Positions 24,655 to 32,454 of a stretch of DNA of 32,713 nt are shown one piece after another. Source of the stretch: JALORV01 sp963766365 (GTDB lineage Bacteria; Pseudomonadota; Gammaproteobacteria; Burkholderiales; Burkholderiaceae_F); NCBI GenBank assembly GCA_963766365.1, contig CAVXZK010000019.1, positions 1-32,713 on the forward strand, read 5' to 3'. The position numbers were made by a program, and so were the translations under genes. The notes below the pieces were generated by a model. That model saw only the letters and a program-made list of their open reading frames with translations. It was not told the DNA's origin and searched no databases. Every line of letters starts with the position of its first letter. Within the stretch, counting starts at the first letter, position 1.

Positions 24655-26244
24655 AGGCTTGCGCGCGTACATCAGACCGTCGGCGCGACGCATCAGAGAT
24701 TCGACCGCATCCTCCGGACGCGCCGCCGTGACGCCGATGCTGACGGAGACCTGCAGCCCTTCCGCGAGTTCGCTCCACTCGTGCGCGCTGATCGCCTGGC
24801 GGACCCGTTCCGCCGCCGCGATCGCCTCGGACAGCGTGGCTTCCGCGAACAGGACGACCAGTTCATCGCCGCCGGTCCGTGCCGCAAAGTCGGCGCCGCG
24901 CAACGTTTCACGCAGCAGACCGCCGAGAGCCCTGAGGACGGAATCGCCGACAACGTGCGAATGGCGGTCGTTGATGTTCTTGAACTGATCGATGTCGAGA
25001 ACCGCCAACGCGAATGGCCGGCCACCGGCACGCAGTTCGGCCAGCGCATCCTGAACCAGGGGTTCGAGCGCCCGGCGATTGGCGAGCCCCGTCAGCGGGT
25101 CCTGCAACGACAGCTCGCGGAATGAACTGGCTTCTGCGCTCAGCGTGTCGAGCTGTTCGCGCTGCTTCAGGGATTCACGCCAGCGCTCGACGCGAACCCG
25201 GTTCTCGCTGCGCTGGCGCAGGATCTCGCGGGTCACCTGCATATGCCGGCGCAGCGCCCTGACCGCGGTAGCGTGATCACCCGCGGCCTCGGCGCAGCGC
25301 GCAAGCACATCGTGGGCCTTGCCTTCGACCACCAGCAGGTCGAAGTTCTGTGCCAGTTCGATGGCGCGACGCGCGCTCTCCGCGCCCCGCACGGGTTCGC
25401 CCTCGAGCAGGAAGACATCCGCCTCGACCACAGCGCCCTCCGCAAGACCGTGTGACCAGCCCAGGTGCACGGCGTCCCGCATCACCGCGTCGATCGCCTC
25501 GCGGGATGCAGCACCGTTGCCGAGCGCCACGTGTATCTGCGCCAGCACCGCCTGGTGCGCAGCGCGCTCGCGCAACTGGACCTCCGCCGAGACGTCCGAA
25601 GTCTGGTTCAGCAGGTTCTCCGCCCACCCCTGCAGCATCGTCAGGTGCTCGCGATCCGGCGCGGAACCATGCAGCGCAGCCGGGTCAGTCAACCACCCCA
25701 GGTTGATGATCAGCCAGTCGGTGCGCGCGGTGCGCTCCCATGCTGGGACACGCTCCTCGCGCGCGATGTCGATCATCCTCGCAAAGAGCTGCAGTGCATC
25801 TTCATACGAGCCCGCCGCAGCGTGCGCAGCCCCCAGCGCACGCGTTGCCATGAGGCGCACTTCGGGCCGCGTGCCCGGAACGGCGACATCGTGGGCGGCA
25901 AAGGCCGCCGCGTAGGCGTCGTCGTACCGGCGCAGCTGGGCACATGCGAGCACTGCATAGGTGAGCGCCGCGACCTGTCCGCTGCTGTCACCCTCGGCGG
26001 CATGCAGCTTGGCGGCGCGGATGGCATGGGCATCCGCCGCCGAGTACTCCCCGAGACGGATCTCAAGACCTGCAAGCCGCCCCAGCAGGCGTGCTTCGAG
26101 CGGGCGGTCGTTCGCGATCCGTGCCCGGTCAAGGCCCTCCAGCAGCATCTCGCGCGCAGCATCGCTGCGCCCGTCCATCACCTTGGCAACAACCTGCTCA
26201 AGCTCGTTGGATGTCACTGCAGACACGACGGGCGACTCATGCAA
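24649..26244 (-). CDS. diguanylate cyclase with helical-repeat (TPR-like) sensor region
   Basis: A 531-residue probably cytosolic protein. Residues about 10-345 are all-helical with TPR-like spacing (for example ALTYAVLACAQLRRYDDAYAAAFAAHD, TRALGAAHAAAGSYEDALQLFARM, AEAAGDHATAVRALRRHM). A coiled segment (340-378) leads into a GGDEF domain starting at DPLTGLANRRAL (382-393). The active-site loop is GGDEL (458-462), a functional-looking variant of GGDEF. An inhibitory I-site RxxD (R449-D452) lies exactly five residues before it, so c-di-GMP feedback is expected. LDIDQFKNIND (416-426) supplies the metal-binding Asp. No signal peptide or membrane segment is visible. Architectures of helical repeat plus GGDEF are common in gammaproteobacteria and betaproteobacteria. 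It stands alone, converging on the GTPase operon. Confidence 0.9.
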   Translation of the reverse strand: MHESPVVSAVTSNELEQVVAKVMDGRSDAAREMLLEGLDRARIANDRPLEARLLGRLAGLEIRLGEYSAADAHAIRAAKLHAAEGDSSGQVAALTYAVLACAQLRRYDDAYAAAFAAHDVAVPGTRPEVRLMATRALGAAHAAAGSYEDALQLFARMIDIAREERVPAWERTARTDWLIINLGWLTDPAALHGSAPDREHLTMLQGWAENLLNQTSDVSAEVQLRERAAHQAVLAQIHVALGNGAASREAIDAVMRDAVHLGWSHGLAEGAVVEADVFLLEGEPVRGAESARRAIELAQNFDLLVVEGKAHDVLARCAEAAGDHATAVRALRRHMQVTREILRQRSENRVRVERWRESLKQREQLDTLSAEASSFRELSLQDPLTGLANRRALEPLVQDALAELRAGGRPFALAVLDIDQFKNINDRHSHVVGDSVLRALGGLLRETLRGADFAARTGGDELVVLFAEATLSEAIAAAERVRQAISAHEWSELAEGLQVSVSIGVTAARPEDAVESLMRRADGLMYARKPA

Positions 26245-26508
26245 GGCAAACAGCCGCAGGATGCGGCACGAACCGAGTGAGCGTACCGGTCACTTCATGC
26301 ATCGCGCACCTGGCGAACACCACCAATGCGCGGGATACCGAATTACACCAATCTGCCGAGGGAACGCGACTGTTACGGAAAGCTGCGATGCGGGAACACT
26401 TCGCTGCAGAGTGGGATTGCCCGGCGATCCAGTCGCCTTGTCCCTTCGCGCCGCGTGGCGGCCTGACGAGCTCGCGTGGCCGCTCGCCAACGCCGTTCCG
26501 CCAAATGG

Positions 26509-26531
26509 AAAGGGCCCGCGAGGGGCCGTTT
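26509..26531 (-). terminator. terminator of tRNA-Ser
   Basis: On the minus strand just after the tRNA, GGCCC / GGGCC close a CTCGC loop, flanked by AAA and TTT that extend the stem after one C-C mismatch. The T tail is short. Confidence 0.55.
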
Positions 26532-26534
26532 GTA

Positions 26535-26624
26535 TGGCGGAGAGAGTGGGATTCGAACCCACGATAGGCTTTCACCTATACACGCGTTCCAGGCGTGCGC
26601 CTTCAACCGCTCGGCCATCTCTCC
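26535..26624 (-). tRNA. tRNA-Ser (anticodon GGA)
   Basis: A 90-nt class II tRNA. The 5' GGAGAGA pairs with TCTCTCC, the discriminator is G and CCA is encoded (26537-26535). The anticodon loop is CTGGAAC, giving anticodon GGA, which reads UCC and UCU. The long variable arm (TATAGGTGAAAGCCTATC region) fits a serine tRNA. The T-arm is GGGTTCGAATCCC. A consensus -10 lies upstream. Confidence 0.97.
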
Positions 26625-26638
26625 TTCCAGGGCTGCGG

Positions 26639-26667
26639 ATTATATCGGCCGGGGACCCTTCAAAAAA
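26639..26667 (-). promoter_or_regulatory. promoter of tRNA-Ser, overlapping the upstream terminator
   Basis: On the minus strand a perfect TATAAT (26644-26639) lies 14 nt before the tRNA. At 17-nt spacing the -35 position (26667-26662) is TTTTTT, which is the T tract of the symporter terminator. Confidence 0.7.
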
Positions 26668-26690
26668 AAGCCCGCGGCGAACCGCGGGCT
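26662..26690 (-). terminator. intrinsic terminator of the acetate cluster
   Basis: On the minus strand AGCCCGCGG / CCGCGGGCT (26690-26682 with 26677-26669) closes a TTCG loop and is followed by a run of T (down to 26662). It lies 22 nt after the symporter stop codon. Confidence 0.95.
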
Positions 26691-26712
26691 CCAAGACTAT
26701 GTACCGCTTGAA

Positions 26713-28812
26713 TCAACGGGCGAGTGTCTCGACCGTGTCTCCATGCAGACTCGGGTACCGCACGTGCTCGACGAACTCCTGCACCTCGCGGTTCGGCGCC
26801 GGAGTCAGCATGCTCACGACCGCAATCGTGATCAGTCCGACCGGCAGACCGAAGACGCCGGCAGAGATCGGCGCGATGCCCCACCACAGATCCATCTTCG
26901 TGGTGCCGAACCACTGGATGAACTGCGGATAGGTATGCAGCATGTAGTACAGACAGACCCCGAGACCTGCAATCATGCCGGCGACGGCACCATACCTGTT
27001 CGCACGCTTCCAGAACACGCCCAGGACCAGGGCGGGGAAGAATGCGGAAGCCGCCATCGAGAACGCCGCGCCGACCAGGAACAGGATGTTTCCAGGTTTC
27101 TGCGATGTCACCCATGCGGCAAAGAGAGCAACGATCAGAAGCAGGATCTTGGAGATCATCACCCGCTTCTGGGTGGCCGCGTTCGGGTTGATCATCTTGT
27201 AGTAGAGGTCATGCGACAACGCATTGGCGATCGTCAGCAGCAGACCGTCGGCCGTTGAAAGCGCCGCCGCCAGGCCACCGGCTGCCACCAGGCCGGAAAT
27301 CACGTATGGGAGGCCCGCGATCTCAGGGGTTGCCAGCACGATGATGTCGCCACCGAGCGTCATTTCCGCCAGTTGCACGATGCCGTCCTTGTTGATGTCG
27401 GAGATCGCCATCAACGATGGATCGATCTTGGACCAGGCAGCCACCCACGCTGGTAGGTTCGCGAACGACGATCCGACGACGTTGTGGTAGACCTCGTACT
27501 TCACGAGCACCGCCAGTGCCGGAGCCGTGAAATACAGCAAGAAGATGAAGAACAGCGACCAGAACACCGATACCCGCGCCTCCTGTACCGACGGTGTCGT
27601 GTAGTACCGCATCAGGATATGCGGCAAGGCTGCCGTGCCGAACATCATGCAGAAGGTCAGTGCGAGGAAGTTGTTGCGCTTGGTCTCGCGCTCCTTCTCG
27701 CCGGCCTCTCCGGTCTTGGTGGTCGGATAAGGCGTGGCATGCGGAGATGGCGGTGCCGACTTCCGCGTGTTGGACGCGACCTGCGCGGTCCAGGCGGTCT
27801 TCGCGGCGTCAGCGGTATTCGGATAATCGGCAAGCGACTTCTCAGCCGCGCGGATTTCCGCGACCGGAGCGTTCGCCGCCTTCAGGTCCTCGACCTTCTG
27901 CGCCACAGCTGCACGACCCTGCTCCCATGATGCTGGCAGCGCATCGATGCGCGCCTTGGCGTCCGCGGCATTCTTCTTGAAGATATCGCGGACCGCCACT
28001 TCACCGGGGTTGGCCGTCAGTTCCTTTTCCTTGGCGGTGACTTTCTGCAGGACCTGGCCATAGACCATCTGCGGCAACGGAATGCCGGTGATCTTCACCG
28101 AAAGCCATACCACCGGGATCATGTAGGCCACGATCAGGATGATGTACTGCGCCACCTGCGTCCACGTCACTGCGCGCATGCCGCCCAGGAACGAGCAGAC
28201 CAGGATACCGGCGAGGCCCAGGAACACGCCGACGCCGAACTCGACCCCTGTGAAGCGCGCGGTGATGATGCCGACACCGTAGATCTGCGCCACCACGTAG
28301 GTGAAGGAGCACAAGATTGCGGCGAAGATGCCGATCGAACGCGGGATGTTGCCGCCGTAGCGCGCACCCAGGAAGTCCGGAATCGTGAACTGCCCGAACT
28401 TGCGCAGGTACGGCGCCAGGAACAGCGCGACCAGCACGTAGCCGCCGGTCCAGCCGACAACGAACCCGAGTCCGTCGAAACCGGAGAGATACAACGTACC
28501 GGCCATGCCGATGAACGATGCAGCCGACATCCAGTCCGCGCCGGTGGCCATGCCGTTGAACAGCGCTGGCACACGCCGGCCCGCCACGTAGTACTCGGCG
28601 ACGTCTGCCGTGCGGCTCATGATGCCGATGCCGGCATACAGGCCGATGGTGGCAAACAGGAACGTGTAACCGATCCACACGCGCGGCAGCCCAAGTTGCT
28701 CCAGTATTGCGAGCACGATGACGAACGCCGCAAATCCCCCTGTGTACCAGGTGTAGTACTTCTTCAGCTGGTTGAAGAAGGCACGATTCGAACTGACACT
28801 AGTGCTCATCAT
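26713..28812 (-). CDS. sodium:solute symporter, probable acetate permease (VC_2705-type, ActP-like)
   Basis: A 699-residue polytopic inner-membrane transporter of the SSS family, probably taking up acetate or short monocarboxylates with Na+. Hydrophobic segments cover about 25-240 and 385-680. Family motifs include SRTADVAEYYVAGRRVPALFNGMATGADWMSAASFIGMAG (66-105), RKFGQFTIPDFLGARYG (137-153) and LGGMRAVTWTQVAQYIILI (209-227). ActP is about 550 residues; the extra length is a hydrophilic, helix-rich insertion at about 255-380 (KEKELTANPGEVAVRDIFKK ... GEKERETKRNN), seen in this subfamily as I recall it. ATGA at 28812-28809 overlaps the DUF4212 stop. It lies downstream of acs on the same strand, which supports acetate as substrate. 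Confidence 0.9.
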   Translation of the reverse strand: MMSTSVSSNRAFFNQLKKYYTWYTGGFAAFVIVLAILEQLGLPRVWIGYTFLFATIGLYAGIGIMSRTADVAEYYVAGRRVPALFNGMATGADWMSAASFIGMAGTLYLSGFDGLGFVVGWTGGYVLVALFLAPYLRKFGQFTIPDFLGARYGGNIPRSIGIFAAILCSFTYVVAQIYGVGIITARFTGVEFGVGVFLGLAGILVCSFLGGMRAVTWTQVAQYIILIVAYMIPVVWLSVKITGIPLPQMVYGQVLQKVTAKEKELTANPGEVAVRDIFKKNAADAKARIDALPASWEQGRAAVAQKVEDLKAANAPVAEIRAAEKSLADYPNTADAAKTAWTAQVASNTRKSAPPSPHATPYPTTKTGEAGEKERETKRNNFLALTFCMMFGTAALPHILMRYYTTPSVQEARVSVFWSLFFIFLLYFTAPALAVLVKYEVYHNVVGSSFANLPAWVAAWSKIDPSLMAISDINKDGIVQLAEMTLGGDIIVLATPEIAGLPYVISGLVAAGGLAAALSTADGLLLTIANALSHDLYYKMINPNAATQKRVMISKILLLIVALFAAWVTSQKPGNILFLVGAAFSMAASAFFPALVLGVFWKRANRYGAVAGMIAGLGVCLYYMLHTYPQFIQWFGTTKMDLWWGIAPISAGVFGLPVGLITIAVVSMLTPAPNREVQEFVEHVRYPSLHGDTVETLAR

Positions 28813-29072
28813 TCGGCTCCTTCTTCCACGCCATACTCGACGTCGAGTTTGCGCATGTACTTTTGGTAATACCAGATGATCAATACGTAGATGATCAGGG
28901 ATCCCTGCGCCGCCATGTAGAACGACAGCGGCCAGCCGAAGAAGTTGATCTCGGCCAGCGGTATTGCGAAGTACGCCATCACATAAGTGACGACGAACCA
29001 GATGAGCAGGAGGATCGCGGTGATCCGCAGATTCCTGTTCCAGTACTCCTTGTGTTTTTCAGTCAGCTGCAT
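28809..29072 (-). CDS. DUF4212 small membrane protein, symporter partner
   Basis: An 87-residue inner-membrane protein with two hydrophobic helices (about 17-36 and 46-67). The opening KHKEYWNRNLRITAILLLIWFVVTYV and the IYVLIIWYYQKYMRKLDVEYGVEE end are DUF4212 signatures. Like YjcH beside ActP, it is nearly always encoded immediately upstream of the sodium:solute symporter and is thought to be its small partner. AAGGAG (29083-29078 on the minus strand) precedes the start. It overlaps the symporter gene by four bases. Confidence 0.93.
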   Translation of the reverse strand: MQLTEKHKEYWNRNLRITAILLLIWFVVTYVMAYFAIPLAEINFFGWPLSFYMAAQGSLIIYVLIIWYYQKYMRKLDVEYGVEEGAE

Positions 29073-29104
29073 GTTTTCTCCTTCGTTGTCCTTCGTCTCC
29101 TGAT

Positions 29105-29746
29105 TCAGGTGCTGTGTACTGCCTTCTCCTCCTGGGTTGATGACACTTCGCTACTGCGATTAACCGCCTGTGGAACCGTGCATTCGAGATCGCGCTTCAG
29201 CGTCGCAGAAAACTTCGGCTCGAATTCCTCCAGCTGCTTGTGGACGCGCCAGGCGTCTTCTCTGCGGCCAAGGTGGTGATAGGTGAGTCCAAGCTGGTAG
29301 TAACCGTAGGGGCTGTACGGCTGCAACTTGATGGTCTGCTTCAGCGCATCAACCGCTTCAGTCAGACGGCCGTCGCGGATCAGCACCAGGCCCAGTCCAT
29401 ACCAGGCCCGGTCGAGGGACGGGCGCAGTTTCACGGCCTGGCGAAAGCACCGCTCGGCGTCGGCGAGCCAATCTGCCTGGTCATGCAGGTAGCCCAGGTT
29501 GAACCAGGCGTCGGCGTGCGATGGATTGGTCGCCGTCACGCGCTCCAACTCGGCCACGGCACCGGCGCGGTCGCCCGCTTCCGCAAGCAGGTTACCGAGC
29601 ATCAGCCCGGCCATCTCGTTGCGCGGGTCGACCTCGAGTATTTCGCGGTAGGTACGCACGGCCTCCGGCGTCTGCTTGAAAATGATTGCGGCACTGGCTC
29701 GGCGCTGCAGCCACCACAGCTTCAGGTTGCGCGCCAGCCGGGTCAT
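29105..29746 (-). CDS. tetratricopeptide repeat protein in the acetate cluster
   Basis: A 213-residue soluble protein. The start at 29746 is chosen because ATGA (29746-29743) overlaps the stop of the upstream small membrane protein; an earlier in-frame ATG at 29782 would overlap it by 40 bases. Residues about 24-175 form four TPR units: EAVRTYREILEVDPRNEMAGLMLGNLLAEAGDR, AGAVAELERVTATNPSHADAWFNLGYLHDQADW, LADAERCFRQAVKLRPSLDRAWYGLGLVLIRDGR, and LTEAVDALKQTIKLQPYSPYGYYQLGLTYHHLGR. The N-terminal LARNLKLWWLQRRASAAIIFK is basic and amphipathic, possibly touching the membrane. The C-terminal tail is polar. Its place before DUF4212 suggests assembly or regulation of the permease, which is inference. 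Confidence 0.85.
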   Translation of the reverse strand: MTRLARNLKLWWLQRRASAAIIFKQTPEAVRTYREILEVDPRNEMAGLMLGNLLAEAGDRAGAVAELERVTATNPSHADAWFNLGYLHDQADWLADAERCFRQAVKLRPSLDRAWYGLGLVLIRDGRLTEAVDALKQTIKLQPYSPYGYYQLGLTYHHLGRREDAWRVHKQLEEFEPKFSATLKRDLECTVPQAVNRSSEVSSTQEEKAVHST

Positions 29747-30081
29747 TGCTTCACCGTCCCACCACTCCACGCAGCCGCCCACTTTTCACACCCGGCCTGT
29801 GTGGTGTCAGCGCGGCACGCGGAGCGGTGCTCGAATCCCAGCCAGAAGTAGGCGAAGAAGAGCACCATGAACGCAGCAATCGGAATGTGCCGGTCCAGCA
29901 CGATCTTGGGCGTGATGAGGCGGAGCAGCTTGACGACGGGGCTGGCGATGACTTCGAACAGCCGATAGACGAGGTTCTGGCGACGACGCGGCCAGTTGAA
30001 GACGCCGACGAGGCCCTGGCCGAGCAGGGCAAGCCCCGCGACCAACACCAACGTCTGGACCAGCAGCAACGCGAAAGCCAT
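29743..30081 (-). CDS. small membrane protein (possibly YggT-like)
   Basis: A 112-residue protein with hydrophobic segments at about 2-28 and 66-83 joined by a basic loop (NWPRRRQNLVYRLFEVIASPVVKLLRLITPKIVLDRHI). The loop resembles the P-R-iP arrangement of YggT proteins, but the match is weak. The start is uncertain: ATG at 30081 has AAAAGGA six bases upstream, ATG at 30087 and GTG at 30120 are alternatives in frame. The stop overlaps the next start by four bases, so it is coupled to the TPR protein. It lies between acs and the DUF4212/symporter genes. Confidence 0.7.
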   Translation of the reverse strand: MAFALLLVQTLVLVAGLALLGQGLVGVFNWPRRRQNLVYRLFEVIASPVVKLLRLITPKIVLDRHIPIAAFMVLFFAYFWLGFEHRSACRADTTQAGCEKWAAAWSGGTVKQ

Positions 30082-30177
30082 TCCCATCCTTTTCGGCGTC
30101 GAGAGCGTACCCACCTGCACGCTGCATCCGACACGGACTACATCCCGCAGCGCTTCAGCACGACCACCGCGCGCTCT

Positions 30178-30210
30178 CCCGGCGGGTCAGTATGTTCTGA
30201 CCTCGCCGGG
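30178..30210. repeat. long hairpin downstream of acs
   Basis: CCCGGCG-GGTCAG (30178-30190) pairs with CTGACC (30197-30202) and, after one bulged T (30203), CGCCGGG (30204-30210): 13 base pairs around the loop TATGTT. No T run follows on either strand. It could stabilise or attenuate the transcript between acs and the permease genes. Confidence 0.7.
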
Positions 30211-30274
30211 ACCGTACGACTTCTCATGCAGGGCTCGTCGCCCCCGTCTGCCTCCAACACCGCCTCAGCCGCAA

Positions 30275-30317
30275 CTACGGCGTCTCCTTCAACTTGTCCA
30301 GGATCGCCGGATTTTGT
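30275..30317 (-). pseudogene. duplicated 3' tail of an acs gene
   Basis: Read on the minus strand this encodes QNPAILDKLKETP followed by TAG, against ENPAILDQLKVTL-stop at the end of acs. The first 41 aligned bases (30275-30315 against 30387-30427) match at 35 positions. Nothing upstream in this copy resembles acs further. It looks like a remnant of a tandem duplication or of recombination between two acs alleles, leaving a second stop 112 bp downstream of the first. Confidence 0.7.
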
Positions 30318-30386
30318 CTCCGGCAGCTCACGTTCTCTCTCTTAACGTTCGCTCCGCTCACGTTGGCCTCGACGAAATCCGGCCGG

Positions 30387-32375
30387 CTACAGCGTCACCT
30401 TTAGCTGGTCCAGGATGGCCGGATTTTCGAGCGTCGACACGTCCTGCGTGATCTCCTCGCCCTTGGCGATCGAACGCAGCAGGCGCCGCATGATCTTTCC
30501 GGATCGGGTCTTCGGCAGGTTGTCGCCGAAGCGGATGTCCTTGGGCTTGGCGATCGGTCCGATCTCCTTGCCGACCCAGTCGCGCAGTTCCCTGGCGATC
30601 TTCTGCGCCTCTTCGCCGGTCGGCCGCGCCCGTTTGAGCACGACAAACGCCGAGATGGCTTCGCCCGTCATGTCGTCCGGGCGACCGACTACGGCGGCTT
30701 CGGCAACGATCGGGTTCGAGACCAGCGCGGATTCAATCTCCATCGTCCCCATGCGGTGGCCGGAGACGTTGAGCACGTCGTCGATGCGACCGACGATCTT
30801 GAAGTAGCCGGTCTCCTTGTCGCGGATCGAACCGTCGCCGGCCAGGTACAGCCTGCCGCCGAGTTCCTCCGGGTAGTACGACTTCTTGTACCGCTCCGGA
30901 TCACCCCAGATCGTGCGGATCATGGCGGGCCACGGACGCTTGATCACCAGCAGGCCACCTTGCCCGTTCGGCACGTCATGCCCGGTCTCGTCGACGATCG
31001 CCGCCATGATTCCGGGCAGCGGCAGCGTGCAGGAACCGGGCACGGTCGGCGTGACGCCCGGCAGCGGCGTGATCAGATGACCACCGGTCTCGGTCTGCCA
31101 CCAGGTATCCACGATGGGGCAGCGGCCACCGCCCACGTTGGTGTGGTACCACATCCACGCTTCGGGATTGATCGGCTCGCCCACCGTGCCGAGTATGCGC
31201 AGTCCCGACAGGTTGTACTTGGTGGGATGTGTCGCCGGTTGGCCCTCGTTGGCCTTGATCAGCGACCGGATAGCGGTCGGCGCCGTGTAGAAAACGCTGA
31301 CCTTGTGATCCTGGATCATTCTCCAGAAGCGTCCGGCGTCCGGATAGGTCGGAATGCCCTCGAACATCACCTCGGTGGCGCCGACAGCGAGCGGGCCATA
31401 CGTAATGTAGGTATGTCCGGTCACCCAGCCGACGTCGGCCGTGCACCAGAAGACGTCGCTCGGCTTGTAGTCGAACGTCCACTTCATCGTGAGGATCGCC
31501 CACAGCAGGTAGCCGCCGGTCGAGTGCTGCACGCCCTTCGGCTTGCCGGTCGAGCCCGACGTGTACAGGATGAACAGCGGATGCTCGGCGTTCACCCAGG
31601 TCGGTTCGCAGGTCTCCGGCTGGCCCTTGACGACGTCGTCCCACCACTTGTCGCGCGGCGCCTGCATCGGCACGTTGCTGCCGGTGCGCTTGTAGACGAT
31701 CACGTTGCGGACGCCCTCGCAGCCCCCCATCGCGAATGCTTCGTCCACCACCGGTTTGAGCGGGATTTCCTTGCCGCCGCGGAACTGGCCATCCGCGGTG
31801 ATGACCTCGGTGGCGCCGGCGTCGATGATCCGTTCCTGAAGGCTCTTCGCCGAGAAGCCGCCGAAGACGACCGAATGCGTAGCCCCGATGCGCGCGCAGG
31901 CCTGCATCGCGACCACGACCTGGATCGACATCGGCATGTAAACCAGGATGCGGTCGCCCTTCTTGATGCCGTGATGCTTCAGTGCATTCGCGAGCTTGCA
32001 GACTTCCTTGTGCAGGTCGCGGTAGGTGATCTTCGTGACTGTGCCGTCGTCGGCCTCGAAGATGATCGCAACCTTGTCGGCATTGCCGTTGCTCAGGTTG
32101 CGATCGAGGCAGTTGTACGAGGCGTTCAGTTCGCCGTCGGGGAACCACTGGTAAAACGGAGCGTTCGACTCGTCCAGGACCGTCGTGAACGGCTTGCTCC
32201 AGCTGAGGTGTTCGCGCGCCAGCTTGCCCCAGAAACCCGTGAAATCCTGCTCGGCTTGCGCGCACATCGCCTCGTAGGCGTTCATGCCGGATACGTTCGC
32301 TTGCTTGACGAACTCAACACTGGGTGGAAACACCCGGTGCTCCTGCATCACCGATTCGATGTTCTTGTTTCCCAT
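30387..32375 (-). CDS. acs: acetyl-CoA synthetase
   Basis: A 662-residue AMP-forming enzyme converting acetate, ATP and CoA to acetyl-CoA. The length is normal for Acs. Motifs in order: YNCLDRNL (87-94), the phosphate loop YTSGSTGKPKG (271-281), WWQTETGG (425-432), YLAGDGSIRDKETGYFKIVGRIDDVLNVSGHRMGTMEIE (510-548) containing the hinge and the A8 loop, and the catalytic Lys627 in PKTRSGKIMRRLLR, the lysine acetylated by Pat-type enzymes in other bacteria. The start at 32375 has AGGA about six bases upstream. It lies upstream of the permease genes on the same strand, forming an acetate uptake and activation module, though a 305-bp gap with a hairpin separates them. Confidence 0.97.
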   Translation of the reverse strand: MGNKNIESVMQEHRVFPPSVEFVKQANVSGMNAYEAMCAQAEQDFTGFWGKLAREHLSWSKPFTTVLDESNAPFYQWFPDGELNASYNCLDRNLSNGNADKVAIIFEADDGTVTKITYRDLHKEVCKLANALKHHGIKKGDRILVYMPMSIQVVVAMQACARIGATHSVVFGGFSAKSLQERIIDAGATEVITADGQFRGGKEIPLKPVVDEAFAMGGCEGVRNVIVYKRTGSNVPMQAPRDKWWDDVVKGQPETCEPTWVNAEHPLFILYTSGSTGKPKGVQHSTGGYLLWAILTMKWTFDYKPSDVFWCTADVGWVTGHTYITYGPLAVGATEVMFEGIPTYPDAGRFWRMIQDHKVSVFYTAPTAIRSLIKANEGQPATHPTKYNLSGLRILGTVGEPINPEAWMWYHTNVGGGRCPIVDTWWQTETGGHLITPLPGVTPTVPGSCTLPLPGIMAAIVDETGHDVPNGQGGLLVIKRPWPAMIRTIWGDPERYKKSYYPEELGGRLYLAGDGSIRDKETGYFKIVGRIDDVLNVSGHRMGTMEIESALVSNPIVAEAAVVGRPDDMTGEAISAFVVLKRARPTGEEAQKIARELRDWVGKEIGPIAKPKDIRFGDNLPKTRSGKIMRRLLRSIAKGEEITQDVSTLENPAILDQLKVTL

Positions 32376-32422
32376 TTATCCTGTCCCCGCGGCGCGTGTC
32401 TTGTTGTTCTTCTGACTAGGTC

Positions 32423-32454
32423 ATTTGGCTCACCCGCGCGGACGGTATTTGGCT
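32423..32454 (-). promoter_or_regulatory. direct repeat upstream of acs, possible operator
   Basis: ATTTGGCT occurs at 32423-32430 and again at 32447-32454 (plus-strand reading), 24 bp apart centre to centre, a little over two helical turns. It lies 48-79 bp before the acs start, a fitting place for regulator binding. Confidence 0.35.

Larger units (their letters stand above)
30082..30386. other. 305-bp gap between acs and the small membrane protein
   Basis: It holds no complete gene. It contains a strong hairpin at 30178-30210, a degraded copy of the acs 3' end at 30275-30317, and a direct 9-bp repeat (AACGTGAGC on the minus strand, around 30330 and 30361). A GCCGGATTT / AAATCCGGC inverted relation links the sequence just after the acs stop to the tail copy. 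Confidence 0.6.

Noticed and set aside
26476..26620. Frames over tRNA-Ser with GFEPT-type peptides
   Set aside because: Translated tRNA sequence commonly gives such peptides; the tRNA is complete with encoded CCA.
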